A stretch of 64,000 nucleotides of DNA, taken from positions 124,001 through 188,000 of the forward strand of contig NZ_JBHEUZ010000012.1 in the NCBI RefSeq assembly GCF_041925275.1, read 5' to 3'. Both the position numbers and the translations under genes were made by a program. A model generated the notes under the pieces. It was not told where the DNA came from, ran no database searches, and saw nothing but the letters and a program-made list of their open reading frames with translations. Positions 24,247-32,405 of this stretch are shown here, piece after piece. Source of the stretch: Parapedobacter pyrenivorans_A (lineage in GTDB: Bacteria; Bacteroidota; Bacteroidia; Sphingobacteriales; Sphingobacteriaceae). How positions within the stretch are numbered: the stretch's first letter is position 1; each line of letters begins with the position of its first letter.

Positions 24247-24915
24247 ATGGCAGTTAAAATTAGATTGCAAAGACACGGTAAAAAGGGGAAACCTTTCTAC
24301 CACGTAGTGGTGGCCGATTCACGTTCACCGCGTGACGGTAAGTTTATCGAGCGTATCGGCTCGTACAATCCCAACACAAATCCCGCTACCATCGATTTGA
24401 ATTTCGATAAGGCACTCGATTGGTTGGATAAAGGAGCGCAACCCACGGATACAACCCGTGCGATTCTATCGTATAAAGGGGTCCTTTACAAAAAGCATTT
24501 GTTGGGCGGCGTGAAAAAAGGCGCTTTTGATGAAACGGCTGCGGATGCCAAATTCGAAGAATGGCTGAGCGCTAAAGAAGCGAAAATACAAGGTAAGCAA
24601 GACAACCTCGCAGAGAACAAGGCAGAAGCTAAGAAAGCTGCTTTGGCTGCTGAGGCGAAACGCAAAGCTGCGGTAGCTGCCGCGGTAGCTGCGAAGAACA
24701 CACCACCGGCGGAAGAAACGCCTGAAGTTGAAGAAGTAGAAGCAACGGCTGAAGAGGCACCAGCGGTAGCAGAAGAAACGGCTGCTCCTGCTGCTGAAGC
24801 GACCGAACCTGCTGCGGAAGAAGCTGCTGAAACGGCTGCTCCTGAAGCTGCTGCCGAACCAGAAGCCGCCGCCGAAGAGGCCCCTGCTGACGAAGAGAAA
24901 AAAGCTGAAGAATAA
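24247..24915 (+). CDS. rpsP: 30S ribosomal protein S16 with long Ala/Glu-rich tail
   Basis: The first ~85 residues are a normal S16 (AVKIRLQRHGKKGKPFYHVV, DSRSPRDGKFIERIGSYNP). The protein continues to 222 residues. Residues ~95-145 are charged and helical (WLSAKEAKIQGKQDN) and the last ~85 are almost only A, E, P and V. Extended S16 proteins occur in Bacteroidota, but the tail here is long and acidic, unusual for a ribosomal protein; it may be exposed on the 30S surface. A terminator follows before rimM. Confidence 0.95.
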   Translation: MAVKIRLQRHGKKGKPFYHVVVADSRSPRDGKFIERIGSYNPNTNPATIDLNFDKALDWLDKGAQPTDTTRAILSYKGVLYKKHLLGGVKKGAFDETAADAKFEEWLSAKEAKIQGKQDNLAENKAEAKKAALAAEAKRKAAVAAAVAAKNTPPAEETPEVEEVEATAEEAPAVAEETAAPAAEATEPAAEEAAETAAPEAAAEPEAAAEEAPADEEKKAEE

Positions 24916-24939
24916 ACGTTTATTCATCCAGCATGGAAG

Positions 24940-24990
24940 AGGCCGCTCAGGAAGGAAACCAAATCCATCCCGAGCGGCCTTTCTGTTTTG
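24940..24990 (+). terminator. terminator between rpsP and rimM
   Basis: AGGCCGCTC (24940-24948) pairs with GAGCGGCCT (24972-24980), followed by TTCTGTTTTG. rimM begins 32 bases after the T-rich tail, so this may be a partial terminator or attenuator within the ribosome operon. Confidence 0.7.
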
Positions 24991-25021
24991 ATCAACAATA
25001 ACAAATTAGCAGCATTTCGAA

Positions 25022-25543
25022 ATGGAAATAGCAGACCATTTTTATATTGGGTATATCAGTAAGACACGCGGGCTCAAAGGCGAGGTACAGTTGTTCTTCG
25101 AGTTTGAGGACTATAAAAGTCTGGAGCTCGATGTGTTGTTCCTGCAGGTTGGTGGCAAGTTGGTGCCTTATTTCGTAGCGAACGCCAATGTATTGCCTAA
25201 CCGTACCGCCTACCTGTTCTTTGATGATGTGAATCATATTGATGCCGCAAAGTCGCTAGTGAGAAAGCACGTTTACCTGCCGAACAATAAGTTTCCTGAA
25301 CGCCACCCCGACGATTTTCGGTTGACTGATCTGAAAGGGTATACGGTAGTGGATAAAACATGCGGTACGTTGGGCGAAATCAGTGAGGTACACCAATACC
25401 CGCAGCAATTTGTGGCTACGGTGATCCACAAGGGGAATGAGGTGCTGTTCCCGTTAACCGATGAATGGATGTTGTCCATCGATAAGGAAACCAACACGCT
25501 CGAAGTCGATTTGCCCGAAGGGCTGATCGATATCTATTCTTGA
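25022..25543 (+). CDS. rimM: ribosome maturation factor RimM
   Basis: A 173-residue protein that binds S19 and helps mature the 30S head. The N-terminal RimM domain shows YIGYISKTRGLKGEVQLFFE, and the C-terminal PRC-barrel part shows FPERHPDDFRLTDLKGYTVV, VLFPLTDEWMLSID and VDLPEGLIDIY. Gene order rpsP-rimM is conserved in bacteria, although here trmD is not the next gene. Confidence 0.95.
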   Translation: MEIADHFYIGYISKTRGLKGEVQLFFEFEDYKSLELDVLFLQVGGKLVPYFVANANVLPNRTAYLFFDDVNHIDAAKSLVRKHVYLPNNKFPERHPDDFRLTDLKGYTVVDKTCGTLGEISEVHQYPQQFVATVIHKGNEVLFPLTDEWMLSIDKETNTLEVDLPEGLIDIYS

Positions 25544-25577
25544 GTTCCGTCGGCGTACGCCGCGCGACAAATTCACT

Positions 25578-25607
25578 TTGCATTAAAAAAGAATTTGGCT
25601 AAGTTTG
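25578..25607 (+). promoter_or_regulatory. promoter of metF
   Basis: TTG at 25578-25580, 19 bases, TAAGTTTG at 25600-25607; the metF ATG at 25635 follows about 27 bases later. The box covers the upstream TTG codon at 25605 and so supports the downstream ATG as start. Confidence 0.7.
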
Positions 25608-25634
25608 GCGGCTGCTTTAGTAAGGCCCGGCGAT

Positions 25635-26591
25635 ATGAAGATAACCGAACACATTAAAAATGCCAAGGGTAAAACCCTTTACTCGTTTGAGATACTACCG
25701 CCCATAAAAGGGCAGAGTATACAGTCTATCTTTAATGCCATCGACCCACTGATGGAGTTCGCTCCGCCTTTTATTGACGTGACCTACCTGCGCGAAGATT
25801 ACATTTACAAGCAGCACCCCAATGGGTTGTTGGAAAAGGTGGCGTACCGGAAACGACCAAGTACGGTGGCCACCTGCGCGGCCATCATGAATAAGTATAA
25901 GGTTGACGCCGTGCCCCACCTTATTTGCGGGGGGTTTACGAAGGAGGAAACGGAGAATGCCCTCATTGATTTACAGTTTCTAGGTATTGACAACGTGTTG
26001 GTGCTGCGGGGTGACGCGCGCAAGAGTGATAGTTCTTTCATTCCCACCCCGGGGGGCCATGCGTACGCCTCTGACTTGTTGCAGCATGTGGTTAGTATGA
26101 ATAATGGCCGGTACCTCCACGAGGATATGGAAAATTCGGAAAAGACCGATTTTTGCATCGGGGTAGCCGGGTATCCCGAAAAACATTTTGAGTCGCCCAA
26201 TCTGGATACCGATTTCAGGTACCTGAAGAAGAAAGTGGAGTTGGGGGCCGATTTTATCGTAACCCAGATGTTTTTTGACAATAGTAAATATAAAGCGTTC
26301 GTTGACAAATGCCGGGCAAACGGTATCCACGTGCCCATCATCCCCGGTTTGAAGCCATTGACAAGCAGCAAACAGCTTGTCAGCCTTCCCAAGGTTTTCC
26401 ACTTGGATATTCCCCTGGCACTGAGCGAAGCGGTACATGCCTGCAAATCGGAACAGGATGTCCGTGAGGTTGGCATCGAGTGGATGATTCACCAATGTAG
26501 GGAACTTAAAGCCATGGATGCCCCGGTACTGCATTTTTATACCATGGGCAATCCGAAACCGACCAAACGGATTATTGAAGCGGTATTTTAA
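25635..26591 (+). CDS. metF: 5,10-methylenetetrahydrofolate reductase
   Basis: A 318-residue FAD-dependent enzyme that makes 5-methyltetrahydrofolate for methionine synthesis. TIM-barrel motifs are FEILPPIKGQSIQSIF, PFIDVTYLRE, VLVLRGDARK, IGVAGYPEKHFESPN and DFIVTQMFFDNSKY. The start at 25635 (MKITEHIKN) is chosen because the promoter lies at 25578-25607. It is a single gene; no SAM riboswitch is visible in the short leader. Confidence 0.95.
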   Translation: MKITEHIKNAKGKTLYSFEILPPIKGQSIQSIFNAIDPLMEFAPPFIDVTYLREDYIYKQHPNGLLEKVAYRKRPSTVATCAAIMNKYKVDAVPHLICGGFTKEETENALIDLQFLGIDNVLVLRGDARKSDSSFIPTPGGHAYASDLLQHVVSMNNGRYLHEDMENSEKTDFCIGVAGYPEKHFESPNLDTDFRYLKKKVELGADFIVTQMFFDNSKYKAFVDKCRANGIHVPIIPGLKPLTSSKQLVSLPKVFHLDIPLALSEAVHACKSEQDVREVGIEWMIHQCRELKAMDAPVLHFYTMGNPKPTKRIIEAVF

Positions 26592-26604
26592 ACTGCCGGC
26601 GCCC

Positions 26605-28275
26605 CTACTCCTTGCCGATTTCCTTTGCCCATGTATCCCGTAGGGTCACCGTACGGTTGAAAATCAACTCGTCTGGTGCCGACCTGGTGTCAAGCGTGAA
26701 ATATCCCTTACGGATAAACTGATAGCCTTTTCCCGGAACAGCATTCAACAAGTCGGGCTCGACATATGCGTTCGCGATAATTTGAAGACTATCCGGATTG
26801 ACCGTAGCTCGAAAGTCGGTTTCTGCTGCCGGGTTTTCCACGTTGAATAGACGGTCGTATAGCCGTACTTCAACGGTTTCGGCGTGGGGTACGCTTACCC
26901 AGTGGATGGTTCCCTTTACCTTGATGCCGCTGGTATCTTCCCCGCTTTTTGATTCGGGGATGTATGTGCAGTGGATTTCAGTCACGTTTCCGTCTGCATC
27001 TTTCACAAAATCTTCGCATTTGACAATATAGGCGTGCTTCAATCTAACCATCAATCCGGGGCCTAGCCGGAAGAACTTTTTGGGTGGGTTTTCCATGAAA
27101 TCTTCCCGTTCAATCCATAGCGTATTACTGAACGGGATGCCGCGGCTGCCCTCGCCATCGGCGGCTTCGGGGTTGTTCTCACCGGTTAATAGCTCCTCTT
27201 TCCCTTCGGGGTAGTTGGTGATGACGAGCTTGATGGGATCGAGTACAGCCATACGGCGCCACGCGGTCCTGTTGAGGTCCTCCCGGATGCAGAACTCAAG
27301 CAGCCCAACGTCGATAATGTTTTCCCGTTTGGCCACCCCGATACGTTCACAGAAATTGCGGATACTTGCAGGGGTGTAACCCCGACGGCGCAATCCACTG
27401 ATGGTGGGCATCCTCGGGTCATCCCAGCCCTCCACATACTTCTCATTGACGAGCTGGAGCAACTTCCGTTTGCTCATTACCGTGTAGTTTAGATTGAGCC
27501 GTGCAAATTCGTACTGCTTGGAAGGGAATATTTCCAGCTCTTCGATCAGCCAATCGTAAAGCGGCCGGTGTGGTATAAATTCGAGGGTACAGACCGAGTG
27601 TGTTATCTGTTCGATCGAATCGCTTTGTCCATGTGCGAAATCGTACATGGGATAGATGCACCAATTATTGCCCGTGCGGTGATGGTGCGCATGTTTTATG
27701 CGGTAAAGGAGGGGGTCCCGCAGGTGCATGTTGGGATTGGTAAGGTCAATTTTTGCCCGTAGCACTTTTGCACCGTCACTATATTTCCCATCGCGCATTT
27801 CTTCGAATAGGCGTAGGTTTTCGTCCACACTCCGGTCTCGGTAGGGGGTGGGCGTGCCGGGCTCCGTGGGTGTGCCCTTGGAAGCGGCAATAGCTTCCGA
27901 TGTGCTATCGTCTACATAAGCCAATCCCTTTTTGATAAGTTTAACGGCAAAATCGTACAGTGTATCGAAGTAGTCGGATGTGTATAATTCTTCCACCCAT
28001 TGGAATCCCAACCACGCAATGTCATGTTTTATGCTCTCCACGTACTCCGTTTCTTCGGTTACCGGATTGGTGTCATCGAAACGCAGGTTCGTCTTGCCTC
28101 CGTATTTCTGTGCCAATCCGAAATTGAGCACAATGGACTTTGCATGGCCTATATGCAGATAGCCATTCGGTTCGGGGGGGAATCGGGTCAGTACCCTCCC
28201 ACTATGTTTACCCTGCTGGATATCTTCCTCGATGATCTCTTCTATGAAATTGAGGGATTTTTCTTCGTTTTCCAT
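26605..28275 (-). CDS. glnS: glutaminyl-tRNA synthetase
   Basis: A 556-residue class I synthetase. TRFPPEPNGYLHIGHAKS holds the HIGH motif, and VMSKRKLLQLV holds the KMSKS equivalent (MSKRK). The middle RLNLNYT and the C-terminal anticodon-binding beta-barrels (LKHAYIVKCEDFVKD; IHWVSVPHAETVEVRLYDRL) match GlnS rather than GltX. The start ATG lies only four bases from a TACCTTTG box, so the mRNA is probably leaderless. Confidence 0.96.
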   Translation of the reverse strand: MENEEKSLNFIEEIIEEDIQQGKHSGRVLTRFPPEPNGYLHIGHAKSIVLNFGLAQKYGGKTNLRFDDTNPVTEETEYVESIKHDIAWLGFQWVEELYTSDYFDTLYDFAVKLIKKGLAYVDDSTSEAIAASKGTPTEPGTPTPYRDRSVDENLRLFEEMRDGKYSDGAKVLRAKIDLTNPNMHLRDPLLYRIKHAHHHRTGNNWCIYPMYDFAHGQSDSIEQITHSVCTLEFIPHRPLYDWLIEELEIFPSKQYEFARLNLNYTVMSKRKLLQLVNEKYVEGWDDPRMPTISGLRRRGYTPASIRNFCERIGVAKRENIIDVGLLEFCIREDLNRTAWRRMAVLDPIKLVITNYPEGKEELLTGENNPEAADGEGSRGIPFSNTLWIEREDFMENPPKKFFRLGPGLMVRLKHAYIVKCEDFVKDADGNVTEIHCTYIPESKSGEDTSGIKVKGTIHWVSVPHAETVEVRLYDRLFNVENPAAETDFRATVNPDSLQIIANAYVEPDLLNAVPGKGYQFIRKGYFTLDTRSAPDELIFNRTVTLRDTWAKEIGKE

Positions 28276-28279
28276 AACG

Positions 28280-28287
28280 CAAAGGTA
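28280..28287 (-). promoter_or_regulatory. -7 box abutting glnS start
   Basis: TACCTTTG on the minus strand ends four bases before the ATG at 28275. With TTC at 28308-28310 as a weak -33 element, transcription would begin at or next to the A of the start codon. Confidence 0.6.
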
Positions 28288-28300
28288 GCTGTTTTCGGTT

Positions 28301-28321
28301 GAAGTCTGAAGTTAGAAAAGG
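28301..28321 (+). repeat. short heptamer array
   Basis: Three 7-base units of the type GAAGTCT / GAAGTTA / GAAAAGG lie between glnS and the 28461 gene. They resemble units at 55703-55737. Confidence 0.4.
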
Positions 28322-28460
28322 ATATCCGGGATGCGAATGATCCACGGGATAAAAACCGTTGAGACAACAAACTGGAAATACGAAAAGTAATTAGACAAAA
28401 AATAAACCTTACTGAAGCAAATATGTCTAATTTTACGTCTTTCTTTCTAAATCAGTAAGT

Positions 28461-29759
28461 ATGAATAAACGATACGTCCTTTTTTGCATGCTTTTAATCA
28501 TCCCATTCTTGGGAAGTGCACAGCGTAAGCGGCCGGAGGTGCTGGTGTATGGTTATGGGGCGGATGCGTATGCGGCCGCACTCCAATCGGCCATGTCAAA
28601 CCTGAACATCATATGGGTAGTCAATGGGGATCGTGTCGTGCCAGAATTGACCTCGGAATCCCTTTCCATTACCACCAATGCCCATTTAGATGGAGGCGTA
28701 TGGGCTGGCCTGCTGGCAGCGACCAAGCGGGAGAAACCCAGTGATTCGATCGCGGCGGCAGTGAAACGGCGGATAAATCCCCGACTCATGCAGGATGTGG
28801 TCGATAGTGTGCTAAGGACATTCAACAACTTAACCGTCATCCGGGGAGGCACGCTCCGCTCGGTAAAAAAAGCCGGGAAAAATTGGCAAGTCGAGCTGAA
28901 TGACCGCCGCCGTTTCAAGGTACGGAGTGTAGTAGACGCAACTACAGACGGGCAGCTCTACGCAATGGCATATGGTACGTTGGATAGTTTCCATGTGAGG
29001 ACCGATATACGGGATGATTATTTCCGATCGGTACCCTATGATGGGCTCGCCCGTACGGGAGTAGCCGTTGGCGAGCGCGATGGGCATGGCTATTCACTAC
29101 CCTTGGCGGCACTCGTGCCAGCGGGCGAGCATAGCCTGTTTTTAACCCGGCTCATACCCGCCGTGCAGCGGTTATCAACCTATACCGAAGGCGATATCCC
29201 TTTGTTGATGCATATAGGGCAGGCCGTGGGCGCAGCAGCGTCGTACACAGCTTTTTTCAAAACTACGCCCGACAAGTTAGATACACGCAGCGTGCAGGGC
29301 GAGCTATTGCAGTATGGGGCTCGGCTGGTGCCTTTTGTGGATGTGCCCCTGGAAAGCCCCCATTTCGATGCAATCCAACGGATGGGCGCCACGGGCATGT
29401 TGCAGGGAAGGAAAGGTGAAGACGGGGGGCTGTATTTTGACGCTGATGCACCTGTTACTGCCGGAGAGATTAAACCCTTGCTAAATACGCTGTTCTCGAG
29501 GAGCCAGATCTGGTTTATAAACCATGCCGAGGTTGATACTTTCACCGTGGCCGACTTATTCAGTTATATCAAGTTTGTGGGGCAGCGCGGAAATGAACTG
29601 GAAGCACAGGTGCAAAAAAATTGGAAGCGCCGGTACCACTTTGAAGAGGAATATGACGAGCAGCGACCCGCCTCACGCTTGCTTGTGGCGGTGCTATTGG
29701 ATGCGTATTGCAATCCGTTCGACGTGAAGGTAGGGCTGGATGGCGTGATTCAGCGATAG
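28461..29759 (+). CDS. exported FAD-dependent oxidoreductase-like protein, degenerate
   Basis: A 432-residue protein with signal peptide (MLLIIPFLGSAQ) and a Rossmann-like start VLVYGYGADAYAAALQSA that resembles the FAD-dependent oxidoreductase family (PF12831 type) seen intact at 55736. The usual GGTSAG-type glycine loop is altered to GYGADA, and the following GGLSSGG region is replaced by THLDGG-like sequence (NAHLDGGVWAGL). Later family landmarks such as VVDATTDGQLYAMAYG are recognisable. It may have lost FAD binding and act as a structural or regulatory relative. It stands alone between glnS and an Lrp regulator. Confidence 0.65.
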   Translation: MNKRYVLFCMLLIIPFLGSAQRKRPEVLVYGYGADAYAAALQSAMSNLNIIWVVNGDRVVPELTSESLSITTNAHLDGGVWAGLLAATKREKPSDSIAAAVKRRINPRLMQDVVDSVLRTFNNLTVIRGGTLRSVKKAGKNWQVELNDRRRFKVRSVVDATTDGQLYAMAYGTLDSFHVRTDIRDDYFRSVPYDGLARTGVAVGERDGHGYSLPLAALVPAGEHSLFLTRLIPAVQRLSTYTEGDIPLLMHIGQAVGAAASYTAFFKTTPDKLDTRSVQGELLQYGARLVPFVDVPLESPHFDAIQRMGATGMLQGRKGEDGGLYFDADAPVTAGEIKPLLNTLFSRSQIWFINHAEVDTFTVADLFSYIKFVGQRGNELEAQVQKNWKRRYHFEEEYDEQRPASRLLVAVLLDAYCNPFDVKVGLDGVIQR

Positions 29760-29785
29760 CTCCCTATTTATCCCTCCGGGCAATC

Positions 29786-30259
29786 TTAGGCGAGACTGAT
29801 CTGTCTTTTTATGCTTTCTTCCAGCGATATGATGGTCTCCGTACGCTGGATGCCCTTCACGGCCTGAATGTCTTCATTGAGGACCTTCCGCAGGTGGGTC
29901 GTGTCACGGCACACGATTTTGGCAAACATACTATAGGTTCCGGTGCAGTAGTGCAGTTCCACGACTTCTTTCACCTGTTTTAACTGCTCTACTGCATTAT
30001 TGTATTGAGAACCTTTCTCTAGGTAAATACCAAGGAATGCGGTGATGTCAAAACCTATTTTCTGCGGGTTTATGACCAGGTTTGATCCTCTGATGATACC
30101 CAGTTCCTCCATTTTTTTCATGCGTACGTGGATGGTTCCGCCTGAAACAATTAGTTTTTTTGCAATTTCGGTGTATGGTATGGAGGCGTTATTCATTAAA
30201 ATAGATAAAATCTGTGTATCTAGGTTATCTAACTCGTAATTATCGTTGCGTTTTTCCAT
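29786..30259 (-). CDS. Lrp/AsnC-family transcriptional regulator
   Basis: A 157-residue regulator. The N-terminal helix-turn-helix is YELDNLDTQILSILMNNASI, PYTEIAKKLIVSGGTIHVRM. The C-terminal RAM domain follows (GFDITAFLGIYLEKGSQYNN, VVELHYCTGTYSMFAKIVCR). Such proteins sense amino acids and bind DNA as octamers. The gene is convergent with the 28461 gene and has a long A/T-rich upstream region (about 400 bases) that may hold its operators. Confidence 0.92.
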   Translation of the reverse strand: MEKRNDNYELDNLDTQILSILMNNASIPYTEIAKKLIVSGGTIHVRMKKMEELGIIRGSNLVINPQKIGFDITAFLGIYLEKGSQYNNAVEQLKQVKEVVELHYCTGTYSMFAKIVCRDTTHLRKVLNEDIQAVKGIQRTETIISLEESIKRQISLA

Positions 30260-30365
30260 AATTAATAATTATTTTGATAAATTATGTTATAATTTCTTGT
30301 GTTTTTGGTAAAAATACAATTTTTTTATAAAAAAACTTCATTATATTGAGTGTTTTATTAAATTT

Positions 30366-30488
30366 GTATCAATAAGTCAATGTAAAATATACGAACGACT
30401 TGTTTTTCGTGCTGCCCTCCCTTAATTAAATATAGGTTTATAATTGGTTAGCTTAGAAGCTCCCTTCCCCGGGGAGCTTCTTGCTTTT
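30366..30488 (+). ncRNA. candidate small RNA upstream of 30658 gene
   Basis: The terminator at 30455-30488 has no upstream coding gene on its strand. A box TAAATTTG at 30359-30366 with TTC 19 bases earlier (30337-30339) could start a transcript of about 115 bases. No known RNA family is recognised. The alternative is a leader-type terminator in front of the 30658 gene. Confidence 0.35.
30455..30488 (+). terminator. orphan rho-independent terminator
   Basis: AGAAGCTCCC (30455-30464) pairs with GGGAGCTTCT (30472-30481), followed by TGCTTTT. It lies 170 bases before the 30658 gene. Confidence 0.75.
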
Positions 30489-30657
30489 ATATCCAAATTT
30501 CGATTTTTGCTTAATTCAATTGTTATAATAGGTGTTTGTTGCCAATTCCTCAAAAATAGGCACTAAATTTCGATTATTTATGAAAATATTTCAATTTTTC
30601 AGGGTGTCGTGTCAAAAGCGTACCTTTACTTAACAACAAGTGGTTCATTAATAGAAG

Positions 30658-31695
30658 ATGGAAGACGTTAAGATTTCCCGGAAGAAACCGGTATATGCAG
30701 TGAGTCCGGCCTTGCGTAAGTACCTGCGCCATTACGAACGTGAAGCCCGTATGCCAATTAATTATGAAGACCTGCTTGATTTTTACGAGACATTGCCGGT
30801 AATGGATAAGAACGGTCGCGATACCCTATGGGAAACACCGATATATCCGCCGCATATCCAGGAAAACTTGTACAACGGACTTAAAATCATCTATGCGGAA
30901 TTAAAGGCGTCTGGTAACACCCGCATTGTAGAACACAAATATATAGACCGTGTCGAATATTGTGCATTTGGCAATACACACCCGTTTAGGATACGTATTG
31001 TAAACCGACTGAACGATGTGTATGATTATTTCTATGTAAAACAAGTCGATGCGTCGCGGATATACGGTCTGGAATTGGAGCAAATCATCTCGCCCAATAC
31101 CGTAAATTATCTGGTGGGGGAACAGACACTCGTGGAAGAGCATATTGTGGGTATTCCCGGCGATGTGTTTCCCAAGTCGTTGATGTACAATCCGGATTAT
31201 AACCCCAAACGGATTGCCAAGGAATTTGTGAAGTTCAATGAACGGTGTTTCATCACGCTGTTGGGCGATATGCGTTCGTATAACTTCGTTGTGCAGATCA
31301 CGCCGGATTTCGATGATTTCCAATTTCGGATACGCGCCATCGATTTTGACCAGCAGTTTTATGAAGGGAATCCCAAAGTGTACATGCCCCAGTTTTTCAA
31401 AGACAACCTCGCTTATGTGCAGCTGTGTATGGAGCACCTTACAGACCGGACTGCCTTGCAATACCAGCAGGAAGAGCGATCGTCCATCGTGCACCGGGTA
31501 CGTAGTGAGCGCCACCGCATCGCGGCATTGCGCGATGTTTCCAATACGGAAGAGTTATCCTCGCCGGAGAATGTAAGGCAACTTAGGGAAGGGTATGCGC
31601 AGTACTACCGGAATGGGCAGTACCTGAAATGCCGTACCATGACCGATATCATTGAGCTCAATATAAAGAATGTCATCAGGCAGGTGAAGCTTTGA
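30658..31695 (+). CDS. unrecognised protein with kinase-like motifs
   Basis: A 345-residue soluble protein that I cannot assign to a named family. It does show the ordered elements of a protein-kinase-like fold: a lysine in a strand (DYFYVKQVD, K128), an acidic helix (YGLELEQI, E139/E141), a hinge-like LVEEHIVGIPGD, a catalytic-loop-like LLGDMRSYNFV (D204 x4 N209, matching D-x4-N), and IDFD at 228-231, matching the IDFD metal-binding motif of aminoglycoside/choline kinase relatives. The N-terminal 100 and C-terminal 100 residues are helical and charged. The match is by eye and unproven. It is a single gene next to a candidate small RNA; ruvC is convergent. Confidence 0.6.
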   Translation: MEDVKISRKKPVYAVSPALRKYLRHYEREARMPINYEDLLDFYETLPVMDKNGRDTLWETPIYPPHIQENLYNGLKIIYAELKASGNTRIVEHKYIDRVEYCAFGNTHPFRIRIVNRLNDVYDYFYVKQVDASRIYGLELEQIISPNTVNYLVGEQTLVEEHIVGIPGDVFPKSLMYNPDYNPKRIAKEFVKFNERCFITLLGDMRSYNFVVQITPDFDDFQFRIRAIDFDQQFYEGNPKVYMPQFFKDNLAYVQLCMEHLTDRTALQYQQEERSSIVHRVRSERHRIAALRDVSNTEELSSPENVRQLREGYAQYYRNGQYLKCRTMTDIIELNIKNVIRQVKL

Positions 31696-31699
31696 GGGG

Positions 31700-32266
31700 T
31701 TACTTGAGGCGGTCGGCATTGTCCTTTACAAAGGCTGCCCATCCGGAGTAGTTCCCTTTTGCGCTCCCTGCCCGCTGGTTTTGGAATGCATGGCAGACCG
31801 CGACCGCCAATCCGTCGGTGGCATCCAGAAACTGGGGTGTTTCGTCAAATCCCAATAAAGTTTTAAGCATGGCCGCTACCTGTTCCTTGGCCGCATTCCC
31901 GTTGCCGGTAACGGATTGTTTGATTTTCCGCGGTGCATACTCGAAAATAGGAATGTTTTTACTCAAAGCGGCGGCCATGGCTACGCCTTGCGCCCGGCCG
32001 AGCTTAAGCATGACCTGTATGTTCTTTCCATAAAAAGGAGCTTCCAGTGCCATGCAGTCAGGTTGGTATTGTTCGATCAACACACTGATTTTCTCGAAAA
32101 TACGTTGCAATTTGAGCGCATGATCGTCCAGATGGTCTAATTTGATGATGCCAAGATTGATGAGCGACAGCTGTTTGCCTACTTCTTTAACGATGCCGTA
32201 GCCCAGAATGGCAGTGCCGGGGTCGATTCCCAAAATAATCCGCTCCACCTTTGCCGTTTTTTGCAT
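31700..32266 (-). CDS. ruvC: crossover junction endodeoxyribonuclease RuvC
   Basis: A 188-residue Holliday-junction resolvase. Catalytic acids are visible in ILGIDPGTAILGYG (first Asp), MALEAPFYGKN (Glu) and the C-terminal DATDGLAVAVCHA (Asp pair). The basic PRKIKQSVTGNGNAAKEQV segment is typical. A TAATATTG sequence lies four bases before the start and may be a weak -7 box of a leaderless transcript. Convergent with the 30658 gene. Confidence 0.96.
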   Translation of the reverse strand: MQKTAKVERIILGIDPGTAILGYGIVKEVGKQLSLINLGIIKLDHLDDHALKLQRIFEKISVLIEQYQPDCMALEAPFYGKNIQVMLKLGRAQGVAMAAALSKNIPIFEYAPRKIKQSVTGNGNAAKEQVAAMLKTLLGFDETPQFLDATDGLAVAVCHAFQNQRAGSAKGNYSGWAAFVKDNADRLK

Positions 32267-32353
32267 GGTGCAATATTAGGGTTTTTCCGTATAACTTGTC
32301 GCTGTTTGCAGATAATTGAACAGGGTGTATCCGTGCTATCCGGTGTTGTAAAT

Positions 32354-32381
32354 CAGCGGCCCGCCAATGGGCAGGCCGCTG
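32354..32381 (-). terminator. hairpin after tonB gene
   Basis: CAGCGGCC (32354-32361) pairs with GGCCGCTG (32374-32381). The T run on the minus side is weak (ATTTACAA), so termination may be partial. Confidence 0.5.
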
Positions 32382-32405
32382 AATCGTTTGTTGCAATTCC
32401 TATAT

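Larger units (their letters stand above)
30260..30657 (+). other. 398-base A/T-rich gap with orphan terminator
   Basis: No protein gene is seen. The gap contains the upstream region of the Lrp gene, a TAAATTTG box at 30359 and a strong plus-strand terminator at 30455-30488 with no protein gene before it, hence the small RNA candidate. Confidence 0.6.

Noticed and set aside
24466..24927. Minus-strand frame rich in R, S and F
   Set aside because: It is the reverse of the Ala/Glu repeat region of rpsP; composition explains its openness.
28411..28457. Inverted repeat CTTACTGA / TCAGTAAG before the 28461 gene
   Set aside because: Eight-base arms with a 30-plus-base A/T-rich loop are expected by chance and no function is suggested.
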